DNA from: JBBCJT01 sp037190665
GTDB lineage: Bacteria; Pseudomonadota; Alphaproteobacteria; Acetobacterales; Acetobacteraceae
Direction: 5' to 3'
Length of the DNA: 39,555 nt
Assembly (NCBI GenBank): GCA_037190665.1
Contig: JBBCJT010000187.1
Span: 1 to 39,555, forward strand
Positions 1 through 8,250 of this stretch are shown here, piece by piece. The notes beneath the pieces were generated by a model. That model saw only the letters and a list, made by a program, of their open reading frames with translations. It was not told where the DNA came from and ran no database searches. How positions within the stretch are numbered: position 1 is the stretch's first letter; every line of letters begins with the position of its first letter. The position numbers and the translations under genes were made by a program.

Positions 1-167
1 GCCACCAGCATCTCGAAGAAATGCGAGGCGACGTTGGTGGTCGGCGACGAGTTGTAGAAGTGCGGATCGAGCGAGGTGGCGGGCGCGGCCGCACCGATGG
101 TCAGGCGCTGCGCCTGCGCGGTGGTGCAGGCGGCGAGCAGTGCGACGGCGAGGGGAAGACGGCGCAA
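1..167 (-). CDS. ABC transporter family-5 solute-binding protein, N-terminal part (cut by window edge)
   Basis: About 55 codons are visible before the window ends. The start is inferred as TTG at 167, because an AGGAG ribosome-binding site (174-180) lies six bases upstream and the product then opens with a normal export signal: LRRLPLAVALLAAC followed by TTAQAQ. The LAAC could be a lipobox; AQA just after it could equally be a signal peptidase I site. The mature start RLTIGAA, then SLDPHFYNSSPTTNV, is the usual beginning of SBP_bac_5 proteins (DppA/OppA type), which bind peptides, nickel or other solutes in the periplasm. The ligand cannot be told from this piece. It is divergent from the flavin oxidase gene at 280. 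Confidence 0.7.
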   Translation of the reverse strand, partial: MRRLPLAVALLAACTTAQAQRLTIGAAAPATSLDPHFYNSSPTTNVASHFFEMLV

Positions 168-279
168 GGGCGGCTCTCCTGTAGGGATACGAAACCCTCG
201 CCGCGAACGTGTCTGTCGGCAAGGTTTACAATCGCACCGCCGCGCAGAACCATGAGGCCGCAACCTGAAAGGCAGCTTC

Positions 280-1401
280 ATGCGGGTCGTCGTTGTCGGG
301 GCAGGCGTGTTCGGTGCGAGTGCCGCCTATCATCTGGCGCGCGCGGGCGCGGAGGTGGTGATCGTCGATCCGATGATGGAAGGCCGCGCCACCGCCGCGG
401 GCGCAGGCATCATCTGCCCCTGGGCCTCGCGGCTGACGGATCCGGACTGGTATCGCCTTTCGGCCGGTGGCGCGCGCTACTATCCGGAGCTGGTCGCGCA
501 TCTGGCCGAGGACGGGCAGACCGATCTCAGCTACCGCCGCGTGGGCGCGCTGTGCATCGACGGCAGCGACGCCACGCTGGCGGAGATGGAACCGCACATC
601 CGCGCCCGCCTTGCCGAGGCACCGGAAGCCGGAGCGCTCAGCCATCTCTCGCCGGCGGAGGCGCGGGCGATGTTCCCGCCGCTGCGTCCGGACACGCCGG
701 CCCTGCACATCGAAGGCGCGGCGCGCGTGGACGGGCGGCTGCTCGCCGCCGCGATGCGCCGGGCGACGGAGAAGCGCGGCGCGCGGGTCCTCGAGGCAGC
801 CGTTACCGCGCTCGCCGGCGACGGCACGCGTGTCACCGGCGTGAAGACCGCCGACGCGCTTATCGACGGTGACGAGGTGGTGCTCGCCGCCGGTGCCTGG
901 GCGCCGCCGCTGCTCGCGCCGCTGGGGGTGACGCTCGCGGTGGAGCCGCAGCGCGGGCAGATCCTGCACCTGCGCCTGCCCGGGCAGGACACGTCGCGCT
1001 GGCCGGTACTGCTGCCGATGAGCCCGCACTACCTGCTGGCTTTCGATGACTCCCGCGTTGTCATCGGCGCCACGCGGGAGACGGGCTCGGGCTTCGACGG
1101 CCGGCTGACCGCCGGCGGCGTGATGCAGGTGCTGCAGCAGGGGCTGGAAGCCGCACCCGGACTCGCGGCCGCGACGCTCCATGAGCTGCGAGTCGGGCTG
1201 CGCCCCATGGGTCCCGACAGCAAGCCGCTGCTCGGACGCGTGCCGGGGATCGACGGACTCTGCATCGCAAACGGGCTTGGCGCGGGTGGATTGACCATGG
1301 GGCCCTACGCAGGGTTGCTGCTCGCGCAACTTCTGGCGGAGGGACGCGCGCAAATTTCGCTCGATGCGTACAGTCCGGTGCGACGCAACCAGCACATGTA
1401 G
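280..1401 (+). CDS. FAD-dependent amino-acid oxidase/dehydrogenase family protein (DAO family)
   Basis: A 373-aa flavoprotein of the DAO (DadA/GlyOx) family, which oxidises amines, D-amino acids or glycine-type substrates with FAD. The N-terminus carries the dinucleotide-binding motif VVVVGAGVFGASAAYHLARAG (GxGxxG) followed by an acidic residue at the end of beta-2 (VIVD). The C-terminus has the family's second FAD contact, ANGLGAGGLTMGPYAG. No signal peptide or membrane segment is seen, so it is probably cytoplasmic. It precedes an SDR gene and a TRAP transporter on the same strand, suggesting it oxidises the solute that the TRAP system imports. The substrate cannot be read from sequence. 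Length is normal for the family. Confidence 0.85.
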   Translation: MRVVVVGAGVFGASAAYHLARAGAEVVIVDPMMEGRATAAGAGIICPWASRLTDPDWYRLSAGGARYYPELVAHLAEDGQTDLSYRRVGALCIDGSDATLAEMEPHIRARLAEAPEAGALSHLSPAEARAMFPPLRPDTPALHIEGAARVDGRLLAAAMRRATEKRGARVLEAAVTALAGDGTRVTGVKTADALIDGDEVVLAAGAWAPPLLAPLGVTLAVEPQRGQILHLRLPGQDTSRWPVLLPMSPHYLLAFDDSRVVIGATRETGSGFDGRLTAGGVMQVLQQGLEAAPGLAAATLHELRVGLRPMGPDSKPLLGRVPGIDGLCIANGLGAGGLTMGPYAGLLLAQLLAEGRAQISLDAYSPVRRNQHM

Positions 1402-1412
1402 TGGGACATGTT

Positions 1413-1445
1413 GCGACACGTTCAACGCAGCGGCTAAGCTGTCGC
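1413..1445. promoter_or_regulatory. Inverted repeat and possible promoter before the SDR-TRAP genes
   Basis: The 72-bp gap between the oxidase and the SDR gene holds GCGACA (1413-1418) and its complement TGTCGC (1440-1445). A weak sigma-70-like pair, TTGCGA then TAAGCT about 18 bases later, lies between and over these arms. An internal promoter with an operator is possible, but the match is only moderate. Confidence 0.25.
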
Positions 1446-1473
1446 ATAGAACGAAAATGTTGAGGCTTTCTGG

Positions 1474-2175
1474 ATGGACCGGTGGCGCCTTGCGCCTGGA
1501 GCGGGTACCCGCATCGCTGTGATCGGCGGGACGCGCACCATCGGCCGCGCGGTCGTGAGTGCACTCGCTGCGGAGGGGGCGAGCGTCGCTGTCTTCGATC
1601 TTCCCGACGCGCTGGCCGGCGCATTGCCGCCGGAGAGCGCACGCTGCATCGCCCTCGACCCGACCGACGCCGCCTCGGTCGCCGCGGCCTTCGCCCAGCT
1701 CGCCGACTGGCGGGCGCTGGATGCCTGCGTGATGCTGTCCGGCGTGGCCTGCCGGCGCGATCTCGACGAGGCCGCCTCTCCGGAGAGCTGGCAGAGCGTC
1801 GTGACCGGCAACCTGCGCAGCACCTTCCTGGTCGCGCGCCGGGTGCTGCCGCTGCTTCGCCGCGGCCGCGATCCGGCGCTGGTGCTGGCCACCTCCTGCC
1901 TGGGGACCGACGGGCGGTCGATGCACCGGCCCTGTTCCGCCGCCCGCACCGGGATGATCGCCCTGACCCGCACCCTGGCGCTGGAGGCCGCCCCGTCCGT
2001 GCGGGTGAACTGCGTGGCGCCGGATGTCAGCGGGGACGAGGACGTGCTGGTGCCGCTCGGCCGCATGGTCATGGCCGACGACGTGGCCGGCCCGGTGCTG
2101 TTCCTCCTGGGACCCGCCGCGCGCTACATGACGGGGCAGACGCTGCACGTGAACGGCGGCGCGCATATGCCCTGA
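1474..2175 (+). CDS. SDR-family protein with altered catalytic residues
   Basis: A 233-aa Rossmann-fold protein of the short-chain dehydrogenase/reductase family. The glycine-rich cofactor motif is present near the N-terminus (IAVIGGTRTIGRAVVSALAA, about residues 14-33), as are the NCVAP segment and the C-terminal VNGG. The active site is not canonical. Where classical SDRs have YSASK this protein reads CSAAR, so the catalytic Tyr is Cys and the Lys is Arg. The Ser 13 residues before the Tyr position is kept. The NNAG motif is also changed, to LSGVA. It may bind NAD(P) without normal SDR chemistry, or use different chemistry. It sits between the flavin oxidase and the TRAP genes, and its stop lies about 70 bases before the DctP start. 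Confidence 0.8.
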   Translation: MDRWRLAPGAGTRIAVIGGTRTIGRAVVSALAAEGASVAVFDLPDALAGALPPESARCIALDPTDAASVAAAFAQLADWRALDACVMLSGVACRRDLDEAASPESWQSVVTGNLRSTFLVARRVLPLLRRGRDPALVLATSCLGTDGRSMHRPCSAARTGMIALTRTLALEAAPSVRVNCVAPDVSGDEDVLVPLGRMVMADDVAGPVLFLLGPAARYMTGQTLHVNGGAHMP

Positions 2176-2244
2176 GTGCGGAGCATCGTTGACGCCGCCT
2201 GCGCCGCCCGCGACAAACGCGCGAACGCCGTAGGGGGAAATGCC

Positions 2245-3228
2245 ATGATCCGCCGTCGCTCCGTACTCGCCGCGCCCGCAATCCTCGCCGCCATGCCGGC
2301 CCGCGCGCAGGGCGCAACGATGCGCCTGTCGCACCAGTTCCCGCCGGCGCACCACATCGCCAAGGCGATCGCGGCCTTCGCCGAGGATGTGAACGCGCGC
2401 AATGCCGGCATCCAGGTGCAGGTCTTCCCGGCCGAGCAGCTCGCCAAGGTGGCCGAGAATTTCCCGGGCGTCGCGCGCGGCGCCTTCGAGGCCGCGGGCC
2501 TCGTCAACTTCAACTGGGGCAACACGCTGCCCGAGATGTCGGGGATGACGATCCCCTTCCTGTCCACCGACCTGCCGAAGATCCAGCGCTTCGTGGGCAG
2601 CGACGCGGCGAAGTTCCTCGAGTCGCTGATCGCGAAGAAGGGCGTGACCAACCTCGCCTGGCTGTTCACGACGCGGATGAGCATCATCACCTCCAACCGC
2701 AAGCCGATCCTCACCACGGAGGATTTCCGCGGGCTGAAGGTACGCGGGCTCAATCCGCTGACAGACCATGCGCTGACGGCGGTGGGCGCGGCAGCTCTCG
2801 CCACGCCGGGGCCGGAAGTGCCCGGCGCTCTGCAGTCGGGCGTGCTGGATGCCGGCATCACCGACGTGTCGGCCGCCGTGTCGCGCCGCTACTACGAGTT
2901 CCAGAAGTTCGGCACGGTCGCGCCCTACATCACCGCCTACACGCATATCTTCGTGAACCCGCGCTGGCTGCAGTCGCTGAACCCGGCGCAGCTTCAGGCG
3001 CTGGAGCAGGCGGCGCGCAAGGCGGAGACGAACGCGATCGGGCTGACCGAGGAGACGGCCGCCGCCGCGACCGGCGAACTGCGTTCCCGCGGCATGACGG
3101 TCACGGAACTGGATGCGGCCGGCATCGCGTCGTGGAAGGCGCAGATGCAGAAGCCCGTGGTCGATGCCTTCCTGCGCAGCGCGCCCGAAGGTGGGGCGAG
3201 GATCATCGAGCTGCTGGACAAGCTGTGA
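2245..3228 (+). CDS. dctP: TRAP transporter solute-binding protein, DctP family
   Basis: A 327-aa periplasmic binding protein of the tripartite ATP-independent (TRAP) transport family. I chose the ATG at 2245 over an in-frame GTG at 2176: it has a GGGGGAA ribosome-binding site and gives a clean export signal, MIRRRSVLAAPAILAAMPARAQ, whose RRRSVL resembles a Tat motif. The mature protein shows the DctP features MRLSHQFPPAHHIAKAI near the start and GLKVRGLNPLTDHAL in the middle, including the conserved arginine that usually binds a carboxylate. This suggests an organic-acid or amino-acid ligand. Its stop overlaps the DctQ start, so the three TRAP genes form one translational unit. Confidence 0.9.
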   Translation: MIRRRSVLAAPAILAAMPARAQGATMRLSHQFPPAHHIAKAIAAFAEDVNARNAGIQVQVFPAEQLAKVAENFPGVARGAFEAAGLVNFNWGNTLPEMSGMTIPFLSTDLPKIQRFVGSDAAKFLESLIAKKGVTNLAWLFTTRMSIITSNRKPILTTEDFRGLKVRGLNPLTDHALTAVGAAALATPGPEVPGALQSGVLDAGITDVSAAVSRRYYEFQKFGTVAPYITAYTHIFVNPRWLQSLNPAQLQALEQAARKAETNAIGLTEETAAAATGELRSRGMTVTELDAAGIASWKAQMQKPVVDAFLRSAPEGGARIIELLDKL

Positions 3229-3755
3229 ACCGCCTCGCGGCCTTGCTGGCGCGCGTGGCGGTCGCGCTCAGCGGGGTCGCGCTGGTCGTCTGCTTCGCGC
3301 TGATCTGCATCGGCGTCTTCGCCCGCTACGTGCTGGCCATGCCGATCGCGTGGATCGACCACGTGGCCGGCTGGCTCGTCGTGGCCGTGGTGATGCTCGC
3401 CGCGCCGGAAGCGCAGCGACGCTTCGAGCATATCGGCGTGGACGTGCCGGTGGGGCGCGTGAGCATGCGCACCGCGCGCCTGATGTTCATGGCCGGCATC
3501 CTCTCCGTTCTGGTCGTCGCCGCGATCCTGCTGATCGAAGGGTGGGAGACCGTATCCTTCTCCCGCATGATCGGGATGGGCACGAACCTGGAGGATGTGC
3601 CGCTCTGGTGGCCGCAGCTCCTGATCCCCGTCGGCGCCGCGCTGCTGCTGGTGGTCGCGGCCGCGCAGGCGCTGACCATGCTGCGCGGCGGGCGGCCGGA
3701 GCATCTGCCTGATACGCCCAACGACACGCCGCGCGACCTGCTTGCACGCGAATGA
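3225..3755 (+). CDS. dctQ: TRAP transporter small permease subunit, DctQ family
   Basis: A 176-aa membrane protein. The start is taken as GTG at 3225, which overlaps the dctP stop (GTGA) and removes an implausible charged N-terminal extension. It has the four hydrophobic segments expected of DctQ: about residues 5-30 (LSGVALVVCFALICIGVFARYVL), 40-60, 90-110 and 130-150. The WIDHVAGWLVV segment in the first half is typical of the family. It forms the small membrane subunit that joins the binding protein to the DctM channel. The 3' end overlaps the dctM start. Confidence 0.88.
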   Translation: MNRLAALLARVAVALSGVALVVCFALICIGVFARYVLAMPIAWIDHVAGWLVVAVVMLAAPEAQRRFEHIGVDVPVGRVSMRTARLMFMAGILSVLVVAAILLIEGWETVSFSRMIGMGTNLEDVPLWWPQLLIPVGAALLLVVAAAQALTMLRGGRPEHLPDTPNDTPRDLLARE

Positions 3756-5032
3756 CCTTCCTTCTGCTTCTCGCGGCACTGATCGTGCTGCTCTATCTCG
3801 GCCTGCCCATCTTCACGGGGCTGTTCCTGCTTTCGCTCGGGGTGCTGTGGGCCACCGAGGGCACGGTCGCAGCACTCGGCGAGCAGGTCTTCAACCAGCT
3901 TGACGGCTACCTGCTCGTCGCGATCCCGCTGTTCATGCTGATGGCGCATGTGATGGTGCGCGGCCGCGTGGTGGACGACCTGTACGCGGCCGCCTTCGCG
4001 CTGCTGAAGCGCGTGCGGGGCGGCGTGGGCATCGCCACCGTGATCGCCTGCACCATCTTCGCGGCGATCTCCGGCTCTTCGGTCGCGACCGCGCTGACCG
4101 TGGGCAAGATCGCGATCCCGCAGATGCTGCGCTACGGCATGTCGCGCAAGGGCGCGTTCGGGGTGGTGGCCGGTGGCGGCACGCTCGGCATCCTGATCCC
4201 GCCCTCGGCGCCGATGGTGCTGTACGCCTATGTGACCGAGACCAGCGTCGGCGCGCTGTTCGCCGCCGGCCTCATTCCCGGCCTGCTGATGGCGGCGATG
4301 TTCGCCCTGTACTGCATGGCGACCGAAGGCCGCCCGACGATCTCCGCCGATGAGGAGTTGCCGCGGGCCGATGCGCGCACGATCTCGCGCAGCCTGTGGG
4401 CGTTGTCGCTGCCGGCTTTCGTGCTCGGCGGCATCTATCTCGGCGTCTTCACCGCCACCGAGGCGGCGGGCACCGGCACGCTTTATGCGCTTGCGATCAC
4501 CGCGCTCGTCTATCGCGCCGTCACCCTGCGGGACCTCTGGCAGGGGGTGGAGGATGCTGCGCGCACCACTGCGATGCTGCTGATGATCATCGTCGGCGCG
4601 GCGGTCTACGGCTACATGCTCACCAAACTGCGCATCCCCCAGCAGCTCGCCGAGCTGGTCGTGAGCTGGGGGATCGGGCGTACCGGCTTCCTGATCGCGG
4701 TGATGGTGCTGGTCTTCATACTGGGGCTGGTACTGGAGAGCTTCTCGATCATCCTGGTCACCATGCCGGTGATACAGCCGGTGATGCACGCGCTGGACAT
4801 CGATCCGGTCTGGTACGGCGTGCTGCTGACGCTGAACCTTGAGATGGCGCTGATCAGCCCGCCGGTGGCCTTGAACCTCGTGGTGATCAAGGCGATCACC
4901 GGCGCGCCGCTGAGCGAGGTGAACCGCTCGATCATGCCCTACATGCTGATGCTGGCAGTGGGGATCGCCGCGCTGATCTACGCGCCGGGCATCGCCCTGT
5001 GGCTGCCGCGGACCATGGGATACGGGGGGTAG
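3752..5032 (+). CDS. dctM: TRAP transporter large permease subunit, DctM family
   Basis: A 426-aa, highly hydrophobic protein with about 12 membrane segments. It is the ion-coupled translocation subunit of the TRAP system. Family marks include GGTLGILIPPSAPMVLYAYV and AAISGSSVATALTVGKIAIP in the first half, and LEMALISPPVALNLVVI near the end. The ATG overlaps the dctQ stop (ATGA). The last 55 bases overlap the 3' end of the opposite-strand EAL gene, so the two transcription units converge. Length is normal. Confidence 0.93.
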   Translation: MTFLLLLAALIVLLYLGLPIFTGLFLLSLGVLWATEGTVAALGEQVFNQLDGYLLVAIPLFMLMAHVMVRGRVVDDLYAAAFALLKRVRGGVGIATVIACTIFAAISGSSVATALTVGKIAIPQMLRYGMSRKGAFGVVAGGGTLGILIPPSAPMVLYAYVTETSVGALFAAGLIPGLLMAAMFALYCMATEGRPTISADEELPRADARTISRSLWALSLPAFVLGGIYLGVFTATEAAGTGTLYALAITALVYRAVTLRDLWQGVEDAARTTAMLLMIIVGAAVYGYMLTKLRIPQQLAELVVSWGIGRTGFLIAVMVLVFILGLVLESFSIILVTMPVIQPVMHALDIDPVWYGVLLTLNLEMALISPPVALNLVVIKAITGAPLSEVNRSIMPYMLMLAVGIAALIYAPGIALWLPRTMGYGG

Positions 5033-6678
5033 TCCGATCCCCACGGCGGCATGGCGATGCCGCGCGGCGACATCAGCGGCAGCGGGGCAGGGCGGCCGAA
5101 CAGATAGCCTTGGCCCAGGGCGACGCCGAGGCTGCGCATCAGCTCGGCTTCCGCCCTGTGCTCGATACGTTCGGCGATGATGCGTGCGCCGGCGGCGCTT
5201 GCGATCTCGACCATGCCGGCGAGCAGGCTGCGGTCGCGCTCGCGCGCCACCGCGGCGCCGACATAGCTGCCGTCGATCTTGACGAAGTCGACCGGGAACT
5301 CGCGCAGGTAGCGGAAGGCGGCGGCGCCGGCGCCGAAATCGTCGAGGCAGACCGACACGCCGTTGCGCCGGAAGAGCTGCATCGTCTCTCCGGCGGAATC
5401 CAGTTCGGTGACCGCCGCCGTCTCCGTCAGCTCGATCAGCAGCCGCGGCGCGAGTCCCGGCCGATCGCGCAGCAGTGCGCAGACATATGCGCGGAAGCTT
5501 GCCGACTGCACCGACACGCCGGAGATGTTGACCGCGATGCGCAGGCCGGGAGCGGCGATCGCCGTATCCGCGGCGGTCTCCAGAACGGCCCTGTCCAGGA
5601 TCTCGGCAAGACCCAGGGTTTCGGCGAGCAGCACGAAATCCTGGCTGTCGCGCAGCAGCCTGTCGTTGGATGGCGGCGTGCGCAGCAGCGCCTCGTGGTG
5701 ATGCACCGCGCCGTCCTTCAGGTTCACCACCGGCTGGAAGACGAGGCGGAAGTTGCGATCCTCGATGGCGCGGCGAAGCGTGCGCGCGCGCTCCGCCGCC
5801 TCGCGCACGAAGCCGTCGAGGTCGTCGGCGAGGCCGCTCTGCGCAAGCCGCTCCGCCCCGCCATCGGCGAAGCGGTCGAGCGCGAAGCGCAGTGTCCGTA
5901 TCGTCTGTTCGGGTGTCAGGCCCATCGGTTCGAGATGAAGGAGCAGACTCGCGGCCGACATCTCGAGTCCCTCGGCGCGAATGGCCGTCTCCAGACGGGC
6001 GGTGATCGCAGCCAGTTCCTGCCCGTCATTGGCGAGGACGCCGAAGCGGCCGGCACCCGCGGCGGCCGAGGCCCGGGCATCGTTGGCGATCATCTCGGCA
6101 AGCCGGGCGGCGAGGTCGGCCGCGCATTCGGAGCCCATCGCATCGACGGCGCGATCCCAGCCCGACAGTTCGATCATGCCGAGCGTCGCCGTGCCGCCAC
6201 CCCGCGTCGCGCCCTCCGCGGCGCGGGCGAGCCCGTCGAGCGCCAGCGTCGTCGGCCGGTCGGGCTGGACAGGCAGCCGGCCGAGGGTGAAGCACAGCCG
6301 GACCGGCGCGCCCGACAGGCGGACCCCGGCGAGCGTGCGGGCTGGTTCGGCCGGATCCGCGAGCCGCACCACGGTTGACGGCAACCGGCCGGAGGCGAGC
6401 AGGCGCGCGCAGAGCGTGGGCCAGATCTGGCGATCACGCTCATGCAGCAGGGCGCTGATCTCGGTGCCCACGAGCTTGTCCGCGATCGCGGCCTCGCGTC
6501 GGGACGCGGGGCCGGCCGCGAACAGGACGGTGCCCGCGATATCGGTCTCGATCAGCAGGTCGGCGTTCGCGAAGGCAAAGGCCAGAAGCGCTTCGCGGGT
6601 GAGCGCTGGGGGCATGGCACGGCCATTGGTGTCCGGGCCCGAGTGTGACTGCGATCTGTTAAACGGAAATGAATACAT
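4978..6678 (-). CDS. EAL-domain c-di-GMP phosphodiesterase with PAS-like and degenerate GGDEF-like N-terminus
   Basis: A 566-aa signalling protein. About residues 28-140 resemble a PAS fold. About 160-275 resemble a GGDEF domain whose catalytic GG(D/E)EF is replaced by AGRFG near 209-213, so cyclase activity is not expected. About 300-540 form an EAL domain with every residue normally needed for c-di-GMP hydrolysis: E329 in the EALLR motif, N384, E416, D446 and D447 of DDFG, K467, E503 and Q523. It is therefore probably an active phosphodiesterase that lowers c-di-GMP in response to whatever the PAS-like part senses. No membrane segment is seen. The start is uncertain: ATG at 6678 has a weak GAAG site, and ATG at 6615 is also possible. 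The C-terminus overlaps dctM by 55 bases. Confidence 0.87.
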   Translation of the reverse strand: MYSFPFNRSQSHSGPDTNGRAMPPALTREALLAFAFANADLLIETDIAGTVLFAAGPASRREAAIADKLVGTEISALLHERDRQIWPTLCARLLASGRLPSTVVRLADPAEPARTLAGVRLSGAPVRLCFTLGRLPVQPDRPTTLALDGLARAAEGATRGGGTATLGMIELSGWDRAVDAMGSECAADLAARLAEMIANDARASAAAGAGRFGVLANDGQELAAITARLETAIRAEGLEMSAASLLLHLEPMGLTPEQTIRTLRFALDRFADGGAERLAQSGLADDLDGFVREAAERARTLRRAIEDRNFRLVFQPVVNLKDGAVHHHEALLRTPPSNDRLLRDSQDFVLLAETLGLAEILDRAVLETAADTAIAAPGLRIAVNISGVSVQSASFRAYVCALLRDRPGLAPRLLIELTETAAVTELDSAGETMQLFRRNGVSVCLDDFGAGAAAFRYLREFPVDFVKIDGSYVGAAVARERDRSLLAGMVEIASAAGARIIAERIEHRAEAELMRSLGVALGQGYLFGRPAPLPLMSPRGIAMPPWGSDYPPYPMVRGSHRAMPGA

Positions 6679-6707
6679 GGCTGCTTCAAATGAAATGGGG
6701 GTCCGCT

Positions 6708-6734
6708 GCAGCCCGCCGATGGCCGGCGGGCTGC
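6708..6734 (-). terminator. Terminator-like hairpin after ahpD
   Basis: A perfect 11-bp inverted repeat (GCAGCCCGCCG and its complement) with a 5-base loop lies between the ahpD stop and the start of the EAL gene. Read on the minus strand it follows ahpD. The T-rich stretch after it is not immediate, so it is a weak intrinsic terminator or a 3' stability hairpin. Confidence 0.45.
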
Positions 6735-6773
6735 GTGCTGCGCGGAAATGCGGAGCGTGCGGAAGTGTGTGGA

Positions 6774-7328
6774 TCAGGCCGCCAGCGCGGCGGGTGCGGA
6801 GGCGGCAAGGGCGGCTTCGCCGTCGAGCGTTGCGGCGGTTGCGTGCACCACGGCGGCGATGCGGACCGCGGCCTGCACCTGCTCGGCGGTCAGCCCGCCG
6901 TCGCGCACCACCTTCTCATGCGCTTCCATGCACATGCCGCATCCGTTGATGGCGGAGACGGCGAGCGACCACAGCTCGAAATCCACCTTATCCACGCCCG
7001 GCCGCGCCATCACGTTCATGCGCAGCTTCGCCGGCATGGTTGCGTAGTCGCCGCCGACCAGATGCGTGAAGCGGTAGTAGACGTTGTTCATCGCCATCAC
7101 CGAGGCGGCCGCCTTGGCCGCGCTCAGCGCCTCGGGCGAAAGCTGGGGGCCGAACTCCGCCACCACGGCGGCGGTGACCATGGCGTTGCGAGAGGCGAGA
7201 GCCGCGGCGATGAACGTGCCGGCGCGCTGCTGCTGCGTCAGCGCCGGCTCGGCGGCGAGGCTTCCGAGATTGAGCTTCTGGTCCTTCGCGTAGTCGGGCA
7301 GCGCGTTCTTGAGCGTATCGAGCGACAT
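6774..7328 (-). CDS. ahpD: AhpD-family alkyl hydroperoxide reductase subunit
   Basis: A 184-aa carboxymuconolactone-decarboxylase-fold protein that reduces the disulfide of AhpC. I chose the ATG at 7328 because it has an AAGGA site and gives the family's length. Key residues are visible: E118 and the CGMC...H active site, with C130, C133 and H137, numbered as in Mycobacterium tuberculosis AhpD. The residue between the cysteines, which I recall as His132 in that protein, is Met132 here, so proton relay may differ. It lies 83 bp downstream of ahpC on the same strand, with a hairpin between them. It is cytoplasmic. Confidence 0.9.
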   Translation of the reverse strand: MSLDTLKNALPDYAKDQKLNLGSLAAEPALTQQQRAGTFIAAALASRNAMVTAAVVAEFGPQLSPEALSAAKAAASVMAMNNVYYRFTHLVGGDYATMPAKLRMNVMARPGVDKVDFELWSLAVSAINGCGMCMEAHEKVVRDGGLTAEQVQAAVRIAAVVHATAATLDGEAALAASAPAALAA

Positions 7329-7350
7329 GGGCGGATATGTCCTTCGGTCG

Positions 7351-7391
7351 AAAATGAAACGGCCCGCGCCGGATCGCTCCTGCGCGGGCCG
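7351..7391 (-). terminator. Intrinsic-terminator-like hairpin between ahpC and ahpD
   Basis: On the minus strand a perfect 10-bp stem (CGGCCCGCGC with GCGCGGGCCG, 12-base loop, 7360-7391) is followed at once by TTTCATTTT. It lies in the 83-bp gap between ahpC and ahpD. It would cause partial termination, so that more AhpC than AhpD is made, if the two genes share a promoter. Confidence 0.55.
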
Positions 7392-7411
7392 GTCTGGTCG
7401 GGCGGCCCGGA

Positions 7412-7987
7412 TCAGGCGGCCTTCTTGAACAGCTCCGCCGGGTCGAGCGTGTCCTTGCCCTTCTCCCAGTTGCAGGGGCACAGCTCGTCGGTCTGCAGGG
7501 CGTCGAGCACGCGCAGCACTTCCTGCGGATTGCGGCCGACGTTCAGGCCGTTGACGGAGGCGAACTGGATCACCCCGTCCGGGTCGACGATGAAGGTCGC
7601 CCGCAGCGCCACGCCCGCGTCCTTGTCGAGGATGCCCAGCGCCGTCGACAGCTCGCGCTTGACGTCGGCGAGCATCGGGAACGGCAGGGTGTTGATGTCC
7701 TTGTTGTGCAGCCGCCAGTTGAGGTGCACGAACTCGCTGTCGGTGGACACGCCGTAGACCACGGCGTCACGGTCGTTGAAGTCACCGTTCAGCTTGCCGA
7801 AGGCGGCGATCTCGGTCGGGCAGATGAAGGTGAAGTCCTTCGGCCAGAAGAAGACGATCTTCCACTTGCCCGCGTCCGAGGCGTTGCTGACCTCGGTGAA
7901 CGACTTGCCGGGGCCTTCGAGGCCGGCAGGACCGCCCTTCACGGCGGTCAGGGTGAATGCGGGAAACTTCTCGCCGACGGTCAGCAT
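7412..7987 (-). CDS. ahpC: Peroxiredoxin AhpC
   Basis: A 191-aa typical 2-Cys peroxiredoxin that reduces hydrogen peroxide and organic hydroperoxides in the cytoplasm. The ATG at 7987 is preceded by AGGAGG at good spacing; longer in-frame starts lack this. The peroxidatic site is WPKDFTFICPTE (P49, T53, C56). Near the C-terminus DELCPCNWEKG gives two further cysteines (about C170 and C172), one of them the resolving cysteine. Together with AhpD this makes the M. tuberculosis-type pair, rather than the AhpF-dependent one. The gene is divergent from oxyR. Confidence 0.95.
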   Translation of the reverse strand: MLTVGEKFPAFTLTAVKGGPAGLEGPGKSFTEVSNASDAGKWKIVFFWPKDFTFICPTEIAAFGKLNGDFNDRDAVVYGVSTDSEFVHLNWRLHNKDINTLPFPMLADVKRELSTALGILDKDAGVALRATFIVDPDGVIQFASVNGLNVGRNPQEVLRVLDALQTDELCPCNWEKGKDTLDPAELFKKAA

Positions 7988-8055
7988 CAGGTCCTCCTGG
8001 GTCGAAACGGCGACCGCGCTGCGACTCATCAGACGCGGCCGGGGAGGTTCTGGCA

Positions 8056-8070
8056 TTGTGCGGTGCACAA
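8056..8070. promoter_or_regulatory. Palindrome in the ahpC-oxyR divergent region, candidate LysR/OxyR box
   Basis: TTGTGC-GGT-GCACAA is a perfect 6-3-6 palindrome 69 bp upstream of the ahpC start. It contains the T-N11-A pattern bound by LysR-type regulators. OxyR is encoded on the other side of this 259-bp gap, so it is the natural candidate. That it binds here is inference. Confidence 0.4.
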
Positions 8071-8226
8071 GGCTAATGAGAGGTTTCGCTCAGAATGATC
8101 GATTTCTTTGATGACGTGGCTCAAAGACAGGCAGGGGAATCCGTACGATCATATGCCCGCCGGGAGCCAGCGACCTAGCCTTGCGGGCCGGTTTGACCCG
8201 TGCGTGCCGGGTGGTGGGAACCAGGG

Positions 8227-8250
8227 ATGATTGATCGGCTCTTTCAATGA
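8227..8250 (+). CDS. Possible 7-codon leader peptide overlapping oxyR
   Basis: ATG at 8227 begins the reading frame MIDRLFQ, whose TGA overlaps the oxyR ATG as ATGA. An AGGG stretch lies directly before it, and the oxyR start itself has no clear ribosome-binding site, so oxyR may be translated by coupling to this mini-ORF. Alternatively it is chance. Confidence 0.3.
   Translation: MIDRLFQ

Noticed and set aside
226..5044. Very long open frames on the minus strand opposite the oxidase, SDR and TRAP genes
   Set aside because: They are rich in Arg, His and Gln with no recognisable domains and lie exactly antisense to well-supported genes, as expected from high-GC codon bias.
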